Assembly: GCF_012927165.1 (NCBI RefSeq)
Contig: NZ_JABBGA010000001.1
Coordinates: forward strand, 496,001 to 560,000
Length of the DNA stretch: 64,000 nt
From: Zoogloea dura
GTDB lineage: Bacteria; Pseudomonadota; Gammaproteobacteria; Burkholderiales; Rhodocyclaceae
Reading direction: 5' to 3'
In this document: piece after piece, positions 45,260 through 54,157 of the stretch
Layout: every line of letters starts with the position of its first letter
Position numbering within the stretch: position 1 is the first letter of the stretch
Program-made: the position numbers and the translations under genes
Notes under the pieces: generated by a model
Database searches by the model: none
What the model saw: the letters and a program-made list of their open reading frames with translations, nothing else
What the model was told of the DNA's origin: nothing

Positions 45260-45652
45260 ATGTCAATCAGATGGCCGGATAAAGCCTGCAAGCGTTGCGG
45301 GACGAAAGATCACTGGAACATCCGCCGCTGCATCAACCTGGGCGGTCAGAAGACGCACCTCTTTGTGTGTGCCCACTGCGGAGAACGCACAAAGGATTTC
45401 ATCGATAAAGCCGCTGCTGCCGAAGCGCTGGCGGCCGGCATCGAGATTCTGGAGATCCCGCCCGCCTATCAGGCGAAGCGCCCGAAATGCGTAGTCTGCG
45501 GCGCCGAGGGCGCCGAGAACCACCATTGGGCGCCCTCTGCCCTCTTCGGGCTCGAGGCCGAGCGCTGGCCCCAATCCTATTTATGCCAGCCCTGCCACCG
45601 GCGCTGGCATGCCATTGTGACGCCCAACATCAGCGCCCAGCCGGGGCTTTGA
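45260..45652 (+). CDS. Zinc-ribbon/HNH-like protein
   Basis: The 130-residue protein has several metal-ligand pairs: CKRCGTKDHW, CAHCGERTKDF, then an HNH-like block with CVVCGAEGAENHHWAPSALF followed by YLCQPCHRRWH. The last block has the C-x2-C...HH...C-x2-CH-x2-WH arrangement of HNH endonucleases, so a DNA-nicking or restriction role is possible; the central Asn is not obvious. Start at 45260: GGAGG 8 nt upstream. It is the only gene in this part of the island read on the plus strand. Confidence 0.7.
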   Translation: MSIRWPDKACKRCGTKDHWNIRRCINLGGQKTHLFVCAHCGERTKDFIDKAAAAEALAAGIEILEIPPAYQAKRPKCVVCGAEGAENHHWAPSALFGLEAERWPQSYLCQPCHRRWHAIVTPNISAQPGL

Positions 45653-45672
45653 GGCTTTGGGCCCCACGGGGG

Positions 45673-48600
45673 CTAGGAGCGTGCCGCCAATTCCTGGAGC
45701 GCAGACACCAGGCGCTTTGCATCGTCGGCTGAGCTGACGCTGATGCTCGACGTACCGGTATTGGTCGAGAGATCCACCTGGAACACCTGCACGTTTCGTA
45801 CAACGGGCGTTGAGGCCTGTTGGGCACCGCGCCCCAGCAGGCGGTCGGCTTCGGCTTGAATAGCATCGTCCAAGAATCGACCGTAAGTGTTCTGCGTGTT
45901 GCCGTACTCGTCAAAAAACTGCCGGGCTGCTTGGTTGGCGCGCTTGTCATCGACGCCGAGCGACTTGAGCCGCTCAGCCACGGTCCTAGGGGTGTCCACC
46001 ATTATTTCGAGCACATTGCCGGCAGAGTCCCGCACCATTCCGTCCCTGGCGGCCCCGGCCGAGCGGATTGAGGCAGTCAGGCCATCGTAGGATGCTGCTG
46101 CGTTATCGGCAGAGTCAGCGACCCGGTCGGTGCTCTCCGACAAGTCGTACATACTGGATTTGAGCTCCTTTGTTTCATAGGCCAGCCTCTTCATCCGATC
46201 CGCTATGAGATCGAACTTTTCCGCCTCCAACTGCTTGGCCTTGATGTTGGCATCCATCACCGCCAACTCTGCCTTTTTGGCTTCGGTCAGCTCTCCGGAG
46301 GCCTCAAGTTCTACACGCTTTGCCTTGGCGACCAGCAACATGGCTTCCGCCTCCAGGCGTGCAGCTGCTGCCTGAGCCTCACTGATCTGGAGCTCAATCC
46401 GCCACACGGCAATCTGCGCCTCGGCAATGTCCTTCTCGTTGCCCCGCTGCTTGGCCACCTCAAGGATGGTATTGGCCCGGTACAGATCGTTCTGCAGGGC
46501 CGATTGCTGCAGGCTGGCGGCCTGCCGCTCGGCGGCAACGTGCCGTTCCGCCGCGGCGGTGGCGTCGCTCAAGGCGTCGCGGTAGAGCAGCAAGGCCTTT
46601 GCCCTGGCTTCGTCGGCAGCCTTCATCTCCTCGGCAAGATTCACGCCCTGAGCGTTGAGGGCGACCAAGCGCTGGTATTCGGCCTCGGCCGCCTGCCAGG
46701 CATCCCGCAGGGCGTAGACCTGCTTGGAGTGGTCGGCATAGACGCTGGCCGCGGCTTCCGCCTGCAGTGTGGCCGAGTGCGCCGCCGCCGTGGCCTGGGT
46801 GGTCCGATCAGCTTCCGCCTGCTTGGCCTTGACCGTCTCTTCCAGCTTCTCGCGGAGCTTCTCCTTGCTCTCGGTGAGCTTGCCATCGGCGTCCCGCTCC
46901 TGCTCCAGGGATGCCAGCTTGGCCCTGGAGATTTCCAGGTCGGCCCGCACCTGGGCGTTCAGGGCGGCGAGCGCGCCCTCATGTTCCTTGGCCGCATTGG
47001 ATGCAGCGTCCAGCTTCTCGACCTGGGTGCCGAAGGTGTCGGCATAGGCCTTCATGGACGCAGCCTCCGAATCCCGGGCCGCCGCCAGCGTCTTGAGGTT
47101 GTCGATCTGCTTCTTGCTGGACTGCTCCACCTGGGTATAGGCGTTCTCGATCTTCAGCCAGTCTCCTGCTGCAGAGGCCGCCTTCTTCCCAGATTCTTCG
47201 ACTGCATCTGCAGCCTCTTTCTGCTTGTCGGCTGCGCCTTGGGCGGCTGCCTTTTGCTTGTCCAGACTCTTCTGGATATCGTCGGCAGTCTGGCTAACTG
47301 CGTCCCTCCACCGAACCATAGAATCAATCGGATGCTTCCAATCGAAGGTAGCAATAGCCCCAGCGGTGATCCCGAAGATCTTTCCGAGAAGTACAAAGGC
47401 GCCGGTAAGCCCCCCTACCGCAAGCCCGACCTGCTCGACGACAACGACTAGAGCACGGAACAGCCCGGTATCGCCAATAACCTGGAAGGTGTCAGTAATG
47501 GCGTTCTTCAGCCGCGCCCAGTTCGCCACGAAGGTGTCATTGTTGGCGGTGCCGGTCTTGTACATCTCATCCAGGCCTTTGGCCAGGGCCGGCAGCAGGT
47601 CCTCCGCCAGGACACCGCCGGTCTCCACCATCTTGGACAGCTCGGCCACGGTGAGGCCCGCGCCGTTGGCAGCCGCCTTCAGGGCACCGGGAAGGGCTTC
47701 ACCCAGTTGCCCCTTCAGTTCTTCCATTTGCACGGTGCCCTTGCTGGCCATCTGATTGACGGCGCGCAGCGCATCGTTGGTTTCGGCGCTGCTCTTGCCC
47801 AAGGTTGCCATGGCACCGGCCACCGACTCGAAGACCTTCCGGGCGCCCTCGCCTTCGAGCGCGGTGCCCTTGGTTGCGGCAACGAGTTGAGTGTAGGACT
47901 TGGATGCTTCCTTGACCTCGATGCCCAGCCGATTGGCGGCATCACGCACATAGCCCATCTCGGCGGCGGCCTTCTCGCTCGATCCGGTGAGGAGCTGCAT
48001 GGTCCGGGCGAAGCTCTCGGCCTGCGCGTTGGCGGTGACGAACATCCCGCCGGCCTGGAAGGCCAGATAGACGCCGCCGAGCTGGGCAACCAGGCCCTTG
48101 AACTCCCCCGCCAGGGTCTTGGTGGAGGCGCTCAAGCGCGAGGTGGCCGCGCCCGTCCCGTCCATCTCGGCACGCAGCACGGCAATGCGTGCCTGTCCGG
48201 ACTCGAAGGCCCGATCGAAGTCGGCCCCCGAGACCTTGGCATTGGCGCCGAGCTTCAGCAGCGCCTGATTCACCTGCAGGATGTCGGCCTCAATCTCCGC
48301 CGTGCTCCGGGTGCCCGTCGTCGAGAAGGCGTCGGAAAGCGCTTTCTTGGTCCGGGCCGAGAAGGATTCGACGGCTTTGGCTTCCGCTTCGCGGGCAGCG
48401 GAGGCGCGGGCCGCGGCGGCTTCCGCTTCCGCATAGGCCTTGGTTTCGGCAGCAAGCAGTTCCTGGGCGGCCAGCTTCTGGCGGGTTTTGCTGACCTCCA
48501 CGATCTCCGCCAGCCGTGCCTCTTCGTTTGCCTGCGCCCGGGCGGCCACCTGCACCGCCTCCAGCGCAGCCCGCTCGGTTTCGAGGGCGGCTTTCTGTGC

Positions 48601-49107
48601 CTCCACACGTTGCGTGACGCTGGCGAGGGCGCCAGACAGGCGGGCCTGCTCCCCGGCTAGGTTCCGGGTATCCACCCCCACGCCAGCGGCCGCCGCCCGC
48701 GTTTCGGCCAGAACATCCTTCTGCCGGCTCCAGGCCTTTTCTGAGGCGGCCAGCTCACCATTGGCGGCCCGTAGCTCCGCCTGCAGAACCCTGATGGCCT
48801 GACTGTTGGCGCCCGCGCCCTTGGCATCGGCCAGGGCTTTATCCAGGGCCTGGACTTCATGCCGGGCCTCACTGACCGCCGCCCATGCCTGCTTGGCACT
48901 GGCAATGGCCGCCTCCAGGCCGGCCACGCGGATCTGCTGCTGGCCGAGGGCTCGGACCTCATTGGCCAGGTCCTGGAAGTGCGGCGCGGCGTTGCCTGCA
49001 TCAGCGGCAAGCGCGTCGATCTTGTCCGCCAGGGTGGTGACGCCACCGGCGCCGATGGTTTCGACTGAGAGCCTGAGTTTGACTTCGTCGTCGCTGAGTA
49101 AGGCCAT
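45673..49107 (-). CDS. Phage tail tape measure protein (orphan)
   Basis: The 1144-residue protein is a tape measure protein, which sets tail length in siphophages and myophages. A long N-terminal coiled coil (Ala/Glu/Lys-rich, residues ~20-290) precedes the conserved tape-measure domain (FARTMQLLTGSSEKAAAEM, SYTQLVAATKGTALEG, VQMEELKGQLGEALPGAL), two hydrophobic segments (ALVVVVEQVGLAVGGLTGAF), and a second long coiled coil to the end. Start at 49107: GGAG 8 nt upstream. No other tail, capsid or packaging gene lies in the island, which is most unusual for this protein. Confidence 0.88.
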   Translation of the reverse strand: MALLSDDEVKLRLSVETIGAGGVTTLADKIDALAADAGNAAPHFQDLANEVRALGQQQIRVAGLEAAIASAKQAWAAVSEARHEVQALDKALADAKGAGANSQAIRVLQAELRAANGELAASEKAWSRQKDVLAETRAAAAGVGVDTRNLAGEQARLSGALASVTQRVEAQKAALETERAALEAVQVAARAQANEEARLAEIVEVSKTRQKLAAQELLAAETKAYAEAEAAAARASAAREAEAKAVESFSARTKKALSDAFSTTGTRSTAEIEADILQVNQALLKLGANAKVSGADFDRAFESGQARIAVLRAEMDGTGAATSRLSASTKTLAGEFKGLVAQLGGVYLAFQAGGMFVTANAQAESFARTMQLLTGSSEKAAAEMGYVRDAANRLGIEVKEASKSYTQLVAATKGTALEGEGARKVFESVAGAMATLGKSSAETNDALRAVNQMASKGTVQMEELKGQLGEALPGALKAAANGAGLTVAELSKMVETGGVLAEDLLPALAKGLDEMYKTGTANNDTFVANWARLKNAITDTFQVIGDTGLFRALVVVVEQVGLAVGGLTGAFVLLGKIFGITAGAIATFDWKHPIDSMVRWRDAVSQTADDIQKSLDKQKAAAQGAADKQKEAADAVEESGKKAASAAGDWLKIENAYTQVEQSSKKQIDNLKTLAAARDSEAASMKAYADTFGTQVEKLDAASNAAKEHEGALAALNAQVRADLEISRAKLASLEQERDADGKLTESKEKLREKLEETVKAKQAEADRTTQATAAAHSATLQAEAAASVYADHSKQVYALRDAWQAAEAEYQRLVALNAQGVNLAEEMKAADEARAKALLLYRDALSDATAAAERHVAAERQAASLQQSALQNDLYRANTILEVAKQRGNEKDIAEAQIAVWRIELQISEAQAAAARLEAEAMLLVAKAKRVELEASGELTEAKKAELAVMDANIKAKQLEAEKFDLIADRMKRLAYETKELKSSMYDLSESTDRVADSADNAAASYDGLTASIRSAGAARDGMVRDSAGNVLEIMVDTPRTVAERLKSLGVDDKRANQAARQFFDEYGNTQNTYGRFLDDAIQAEADRLLGRGAQQASTPVVRNVQVFQVDLSTNTGTSSISVSSADDAKRLVSALQELAARS

Positions 49108-49168
49108 GAGGATGACTCCAGAAAGGGAGGATAGGGAGGGAGAAAGGAGCTATAGGGGGCGCATTGCG

Positions 49169-49426
49169 CTACGCCCCGGTGGTGCGACGGGTGGCGCTTG
49201 CAAGGTCGCGGAGAATCTCCTCGCCCCGCTCAGGGCTGAAAGCACGCACGCAGGCCAGGTCGGACTTGATGTGCTCGAGCACCGCTTCTGGATGGCAGCG
49301 AAGCACCAGTCCGACAGCGATCCGCAGCGGGTTCTGAGAGGCGGTCAGCTCCAGGCCGAGGGCCCGGATGCTGTCCTGCAGGGTCGCGTCGATGACGGTC
49401 ATCGGGGTGTCGTGGCGTGTGTTCAT
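49169..49426 (-). CDS. Hypothetical protein upstream of the tape measure gene
   Basis: The 85-residue protein (MNTRHDTPMTVIDATLQDSI, LRIAVGLVLRCHPEAVLEHI, CVRAFSPERGEEILRDLA) is helical with one mid hydrophobic stretch. I know no family. An in-frame ATG at 49435 would add three residues. It lies 61 bp upstream of the tape measure gene on the same strand, in the place where phages carry tail-assembly chaperones, but I see no similarity to those. Confidence 0.5.
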   Translation of the reverse strand: MNTRHDTPMTVIDATLQDSIRALGLELTASQNPLRIAVGLVLRCHPEAVLEHIKSDLACVRAFSPERGEEILRDLASATRRTTGA

Positions 49427-49516
49427 GGTGTGCATTCCAAGTGGGGAGATGAAGTCAAAAAAGCCGGGTGGAGGGGGTGCTGCGCCAGCTTGCGAAACAA
49501 GGGGCCGGAGCCCATC

Positions 49517-49627
49517 TGTTCCAAGTGTTCCAAGTTAACAATCAATAACCTGGAACACCCTGTTGCCCTTGGAAGCCAGTTCCGGCGCGGCTTTTCGGCT
49601 TGTGTTCCAGGTGTTCCAACTGTTCCA
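49517..49627. repeat. TGTTCCA iteron-like cluster 1
   Basis: Six copies of TGTTCCA lie here: direct at 49517, 49526, 49603, 49612 and 49621, and inverted at 49551-49557. Neighbouring direct copies keep a 9-bp period. The cluster fills the 210-bp gap between the HTH protein gene and the small gene at 49169, apart from a short AT-rich piece (near 49535-49550). The layout resembles replication-origin iterons or a multi-site operator. Confidence 0.6.
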
Positions 49628-49636
49628 AGGGGTCTT

Positions 49637-50191
49637 TCATGCGTCGGGCTCCTTGTCCGCGGTTTGGGCTAGACTTGCGGGATCGAAAAGCGGGAGGCCA
49701 TCAGGGGCCGGCGCCTCGTCCTCGGGGTCGGGGTCACCGTGGCGCAGCCCTTCCTGCGCCAGCCAAAGGAGGTACTCCACCTGAAAGCCGGGCATCCCGG
49801 CGTCCTCAAGCGCCTGGATCAGGCCACGATGGACTCGCAGGGCTTCCGCATGCCGGCGCTCCAGGTCGGCCAGGCGGATCCGCAGGGCCTGGGCGTCTTC
49901 GGCTGCCACCTTGAAGACCTTGGCGCGCAGCTTGGCCGGGTTGGTGTTCCTGATAACCTCTCGGGCCGCCCGCACCGGATCCAGCCGGCCATCCGGGAAC
50001 ACCGTCTTGATCTTGCCCAGCTTCACCCACTGGCTTACGGTCTGGCGGCTGACCCCGGTCATGCGGGCAAAGTCCGCTTGGGTCACCCGTACCCCCTGGG
50101 CCAGGTCGGCGGGATCGAATGCCAGCGGGGCCGAGGTTGACACCGCCGGCTTTGAAGCCCCACCTGGTTGCCCATAGACTGGGTCTGTCAT
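49637..50191 (-). CDS. HTH protein, terminase-small-subunit (Nu1)-like
   Basis: The 184-residue protein has an N-terminal winged HTH (GVRVTQADFARMTGVSRQTV, SQWVKLGKIKTVFPDGRLDP), followed by a long charged helix (RIRLADLERRHAEALRVHRG) and a Pro-rich acidic tail. HTH + coiled coil is the plan of Nu1-type small terminase and of satellite regulators. Start at 50191: GGAGG 8 nt upstream, better than the ATG at 50215. TGTTCCA clusters flank the gene on both sides and are its natural candidate target. Confidence 0.65.
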   Translation of the reverse strand: MTDPVYGQPGGASKPAVSTSAPLAFDPADLAQGVRVTQADFARMTGVSRQTVSQWVKLGKIKTVFPDGRLDPVRAAREVIRNTNPAKLRAKVFKVAAEDAQALRIRLADLERRHAEALRVHRGLIQALEDAGMPGFQVEYLLWLAQEGLRHGDPDPEDEAPAPDGLPLFDPASLAQTADKEPDA

Positions 50192-50218
50192 CTCGTCATG
50201 CCTCCGGTCAGCCATTCA

Positions 50219-50767
50219 CTAACTTCCCACCCCATTACCTACACAAAGGGCGGGGCTCTCCGTACCCTGAGTGAAATGCCTGGGGAGGACCCGCGGAAAA
50301 CTCCAGTGCAGCACCCACCTCGGGCAGTCGGCACCTCCGTCGCCGGGCAGGCGGCGGAGCGGATGACCAGGACCATAGGCCGGAGGCAGGTCCAGTCGGT
50401 CACCCCCGCACAATCCGTCCGACAGGCCGGGGCGCTTGAGGTGTTCGCATGAGAGACAGGCCGGAATGGACCCGATGTCCGATGGCGCAGAGGGGCCTCT
50501 ACCAACCTCCCCCGGCGCTCTCAAATATGACGCTGGCGCGTGATTTGCACACACATCCTCCCTCGTCTCTTCAAAACTGCATGGAACACCCGGTACACTT
50601 GGAACAGAAAAATTTTTCTCTTTTCTTTCAGCGCCTTGGGTGTGGAAATCTGTTCCAACCCCCTCGGGGTTTGTTCCAGGTTTTTCCTGGAACAAACGGC
50701 CGTCACCAGCCTTTTGCGGCGGATTGGGCATGATTTCGTCCATCAATGCGCCCCAGTCAGTGCTCAT
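50219..50767 (-). CDS. Protein with conserved Cys/His module (CLSCEHLKRPGLSDG type)
   Basis: The 182-residue protein has a low-complexity N-terminal half, parts of which are encoded by the TGTTCCA repeats (PSVPGVP). The C-terminal half holds a zinc-type module: CLSCEHLKRPGLSDGLCGG, then DLPPAYGPGHPLRRLP and GADCPRWVL. I recall this CxxC...C...H...C arrangement from integrative elements and plasmids but know no function. Its start overlaps the end of the primase gene by 11 bp. Confidence 0.6.
   Translation of the reverse strand: MSTDWGALMDEIMPNPPQKAGDGRLFQEKPGTNPEGVGTDFHTQGAERKEKNFSVPSVPGVPCSFEETREDVCANHAPASYLRAPGEVGRGPSAPSDIGSIPACLSCEHLKRPGLSDGLCGGDRLDLPPAYGPGHPLRRLPGDGGADCPRWVLHWSFPRVLPRHFTQGTESPALCVGNGVGS
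50582..50694. repeat. TGTTCCA iteron-like cluster 2 with AT-rich tract
   Basis: TGTTCCA occurs direct at 50651 and 50672, and inverted (TGGAACA) at 50582, 50600 and 50688. Between them, 50606-50632 is a nearly pure A/T and pyrimidine tract (AAAAATTTTTCTCTTTTC) in otherwise GC-rich DNA, as in DNA-unwinding elements of origins. The cluster lies inside the 5' part of the small Cys/His gene, next to the primase-helicase gene. Confidence 0.55.
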
Positions 50768-53700
50768 CGTCCAGGCTCCCGAGAATTGCCGATGGAATGA
50801 CGTAGAACCACCCGGGCTTGGCAGCCCCAGGCTCCCGGAACTTCTGCATCAGGCTGTCCTTGCTGCGCACCAGCAAGCCGCGTCTGTCGAGCTCCTTTGC
50901 CACCGCTGATGGGTCGAATCCGTTGCAGAGCTCGGAGCGGAACACGGCCGGATAGATCAGGTACTCGAACACCTGATCAGGTTCGTTGAGGCTTGCGGTC
51001 TCCCTGGTCGGCCTCTTCCAACCGGCGCGGTTCATGGTCCGCGGGGCATGGGTGTCGGTGACGCTGGGCCGGCGGTGGTCCTCAAGCCGAGTGCCGGAGT
51101 TCGCTTGAATCCAAGCCTGGACCTGCTCAACCATGCGGCGAGGCTCCCGGTTCTCCTCGCCGCCAAAGGCTTGCAGCCAATCGCGAAAGAGACGGAAGGC
51201 GGCCTTGATCGCTTCCCCCTTGCTCCATCCGGTAATGCCCCACTCCGTCGCAAGCTCGCCGGCATAGGCCACCGCAGCAAAGCGCGTGGCGGCCCGAACG
51301 GCCTGGCCACCTGCCTTGCTGGTCAGTACGCGCTGTTCGAACTCCCGGCGCAGTTCTTCGAACTGGTGGGGCATCGCGTCGCGGTTCTTCAGAACGTGGC
51401 GGATGAACTCGGGATAGGCGCCGCCATAGTGTCGGCTCGCGTTCTTCTGCACGGCCTCGGTGAAGCGGGCGCCATCAGGCAGGCCGTGCAGATTCTCCCA
51501 GCAGCCGAACCCGGCCCCCGCATCGGCCGGCAGCTCGCAGAAGCGCACCTCCTGTCCGGCATAGGCCCGCTCCTGGTTCTCCTCGAGGAAGGCCGTGAGC
51601 CCAAGCTCTCCATTGGACATGAAGAGCTGCGTGAAGGCCGCGGTTTCCCGCAGGCCGCCGCCGGCCTGGCCGCGTCCTTTGCCCTGCCCGCTGGCGAGCA
51701 TGTAGGCGGCCTGGGCCACGTCGCGGGGGTTACCAGCCTGCTTGAGTTCGTCCAGCAACAAAGGGGCATCACAGTGGCCCGCGGCCAGCATCTCTACGGC
51801 CGTGCCTGTCTGCAGCCAAGTCTTCCGGTATTCCTTGGGGCCGCAAAGGCTAGCCGCCGCGAACAGCAGGCCGGACTTGCCCAGGCTGCTCCCGCCGGTC
51901 CAGTGGAAGCCGCCGGGCACGTTCGGGTGCAGCCAGCACAGGCCCCCTGCGAAGGCCGCAGAGATGGCAAAGGTGAGGCGGGAATTGCCCACGGCCAGGG
52001 CCGCCACATGGGCGCGCCAGTCCTCAAGGGTGCCTGCCTGCTTGAACTGGGCGTGACCGCTGCCCGTGGCCTGGTGCAGCCACAGTTCTGCCCCCTCGGG
52101 AGCCAGCGGATCCCGATCACCACCCAGGACGAAGGACCAGCGCCCCGGCTCCTCCACGTCCTCATGCCAGCCGATACGGCTGGTCAAGCGTGCCCGGGTG
52201 GCCGGGCGGGAGCGGTTCACGTACATCTTCAGGAGCCCGCCTTTGTTGTCCCCGATGAACAGGCCTTGCGACCGCAGCAGCTTGGCCAGGGCAGCACCAT
52301 CGCCTTCCAGCATCTCATCGGGCACCAGCACCCGCCGGCGCCGTCCGTCGTGGTCGTTGAAGGTCGCCAGGCGTTGCCAGTTCTCACCACGGGCATCCCG
52401 CACCATGTGGGTGATTTCCAGGGGCGCACAGACGAACTGCTCGACCTGCTCCCAGCCCTCGCCCCGGCGCTCCACCTTCAGGCGATACACCCCCCTGCCC
52501 TCGGCCCCGTCGCGCAGCTCAAAGAGTTCGCCGCCGGCTGCAGGCGTCTGCACGCTACCGGCCTTGCCCTTGGCCTTGCTGCGGGCTATTCGGGTGGGCT
52601 TCGGGGTTTCTTCGGCAAGCGGCGCCGGTACAGGCTCCGGCGCCTTGGCGTGGATGTCGGCGGCAGGTGCGGCCGCCTGCTGCGGCTGCGGTGGCTCGTC
52701 GCCCTCGAGGGCCGGCAGCGACGCCCGCGCAGCCTCCAGGATCCGGCGCACGGCATCCGGCCCCTCACCCTCATGGGTGCTGTTGGCCAGGTCGTTGAAG
52801 TCGGTCAGAGCCTTGCCCGTCTCCTGGTAGGCCTGCCACCGTCCGTCCGGATCAATGAAGGCCGGCAAGGCCACTACGCCACCAACCGCAGCAGCAGCCT
52901 CCCGGGCACGGATCTGCCCCGCGTTGCGGCACTTGTGGGGCTGGCCGCAGGCCGGGCAGGCGTCACCGTCTGCCACGCGAACAGGCGCCCCGCAGGCCTG
53001 GCAATGGCCGAAGGCATCGTCATCCGCACACAGGATGAACCGGGCCTGCGGATGGGCCTCCTGGAGGGCCTTGGCGGCGGCTTCGAGGCTGCCCGCGTCG
53101 AAGGCCACGGCCACTGTCCAGCCGGTCACCTGGTGGAGGCTTGCCGCGGTGGCGTAGCCCTCGGCCACGCACAGGGGCAGATCCGGGGAGATTTCGCCGA
53201 CCAGGTGGAACTTGCCCGCCTTCAGGGCACCGGGCAGGAAATCTTTGTCGCGGCCGTCCACCTTGTCCGCGAAGATCGCCTGCAGGCTGTGCAGAGTGCC
53301 CGAAGGGCTGCGCATGGGCACCAGCAGGGCATTGGGGATGCGGCGCCAGTCCCGCAAGTGGTCATCCCACTTTGGCCAGGAGCCCACCTGCAGACCGTAG
53401 GACGGCACACCCTTTCGGAGCAGGTACGGATGATCGTCCTGGGCCGGCTTGGCGCCGTTCCAGATCGCATGCGCTCTTTTTCGGGCCTTGTCCCGCTTGG
53501 CCTTGGCTTCGGCCTCACGGGCGGCCCGCTGGGCTTCGGTCCGGGCACGGTAGGCGGCCTCCTCTTCGGGGGTGAGATGGCGGCCAATGTCGGCCCTCCA
53601 GTTCTCCCAATCCAGGCCATCCTTGAAGTTCTGGAAGCCACCGGCCGGCACACCATCCGGGTGAAGCAGGTAGGCACCATCCTTTTTCCCGCTGGGTCCG

Positions 53701-53822
53701 TCCCGCAGCTCGCAGCGGTGGAGCCTGCCATCCGCCTCGATGTGGTCAGGGAGACGGAGCCCACGGGCCTCTGCGGATTGGCGGAACTGGGCCAGGATCT
53801 GCCCAAGATCGATTGCGAGCAT
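50757..53822 (-). CDS. Satellite replication protein: Toprim primase fused to DUF927 helicase
   Basis: The 1021-residue protein has an N-terminal DNA-binding/primase region (to ~120), a Toprim domain (LCVAEGYATAASLHQVTG, FILCADDDAF) interrupted by a zinc ribbon (CQACGAPVRVADGDACPACG), a Pro/Ala linker, and a C-terminal DUF927 ATPase domain: Walker A FHWTGGSSLGKSGLLF, Walker B PLLLDELKQAGNPRD, sensor FTQLFMSNGE. This is the replication enzyme of P4-like satellites and integrative elements, with priming and unwinding in one chain. I use the ATG at 53822, which overlaps the upstream stop as TGATG; a GTG lies one codon earlier. Confidence 0.85.
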   Translation of the reverse strand: MLAIDLGQILAQFRQSAEARGLRLPDHIEADGRLHRCELRDGPSGKKDGAYLLHPDGVPAGGFQNFKDGLDWENWRADIGRHLTPEEEAAYRARTEAQRAAREAEAKAKRDKARKRAHAIWNGAKPAQDDHPYLLRKGVPSYGLQVGSWPKWDDHLRDWRRIPNALLVPMRSPSGTLHSLQAIFADKVDGRDKDFLPGALKAGKFHLVGEISPDLPLCVAEGYATAASLHQVTGWTVAVAFDAGSLEAAAKALQEAHPQARFILCADDDAFGHCQACGAPVRVADGDACPACGQPHKCRNAGQIRAREAAAAVGGVVALPAFIDPDGRWQAYQETGKALTDFNDLANSTHEGEGPDAVRRILEAARASLPALEGDEPPQPQQAAAPAADIHAKAPEPVPAPLAEETPKPTRIARSKAKGKAGSVQTPAAGGELFELRDGAEGRGVYRLKVERRGEGWEQVEQFVCAPLEITHMVRDARGENWQRLATFNDHDGRRRRVLVPDEMLEGDGAALAKLLRSQGLFIGDNKGGLLKMYVNRSRPATRARLTSRIGWHEDVEEPGRWSFVLGGDRDPLAPEGAELWLHQATGSGHAQFKQAGTLEDWRAHVAALAVGNSRLTFAISAAFAGGLCWLHPNVPGGFHWTGGSSLGKSGLLFAAASLCGPKEYRKTWLQTGTAVEMLAAGHCDAPLLLDELKQAGNPRDVAQAAYMLASGQGKGRGQAGGGLRETAAFTQLFMSNGELGLTAFLEENQERAYAGQEVRFCELPADAGAGFGCWENLHGLPDGARFTEAVQKNASRHYGGAYPEFIRHVLKNRDAMPHQFEELRREFEQRVLTSKAGGQAVRAATRFAAVAYAGELATEWGITGWSKGEAIKAAFRLFRDWLQAFGGEENREPRRMVEQVQAWIQANSGTRLEDHRRPSVTDTHAPRTMNRAGWKRPTRETASLNEPDQVFEYLIYPAVFRSELCNGFDPSAVAKELDRRGLLVRSKDSLMQKFREPGAAKPGWFYVIPSAILGSLDDEH

Positions 53823-54157
53823 CACTCGGCGCCCTCAAGTTCCCCGAACAGATCCCAGAAGCGGCCAAGCTGCTTGAGACAAGCGGATGCAAAGAGATCC
53901 TCGGTGAGCTCGCCAGAAGGCGGGCAGGTGATCGTCAGGAGCACGGTGCAACCGCTGTCGTCGCTCCAACGGCTGACCTCCGCCTGGAAGCACGTGGTCG
54001 GCCCGTTCAGGTCGTCGATATCGTCGCCCCCCGCAATCGGGTAAGCCCAAAAGTCGAATTGCAACCCAACCCAGTGCCACTGCTCGCGGCAGCTGTCCCA
54101 CTCGACAAGCACCTCATGAACCCGGCCATCCGAGCCTTGCAGTTGAAGGAGACTCAC
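53822..54157 (-). CDS. Hypothetical protein upstream of the primase-helicase
   Basis: The 111-residue acidic protein is beta-rich in pattern (HEVLVEWDSCREQWHWVGLQ, FDFWAYPIAGGDD, CTVLLTITCPPSG). I recognise no family. The start is the GTG at 54157: GGGGAGG lies 6 nt upstream and GTGA overlaps the AlpA-like stop; a GTG at 54163 is too close to that site. Its stop overlaps the primase start. Confidence 0.65.
   Translation of the reverse strand: MSLLQLQGSDGRVHEVLVEWDSCREQWHWVGLQFDFWAYPIAGGDDIDDLNGPTTCFQAEVSRWSDDSGCTVLLTITCPPSGELTEDLFASACLKQLGRFWDLFGELEGAE

Noticed and set aside
49517-49627. CRISPR-like array
   Set aside because: The repeats are only 7-9 bp with 9-bp periods and no spacers of CRISPR size; no cas genes are present anywhere in the window.
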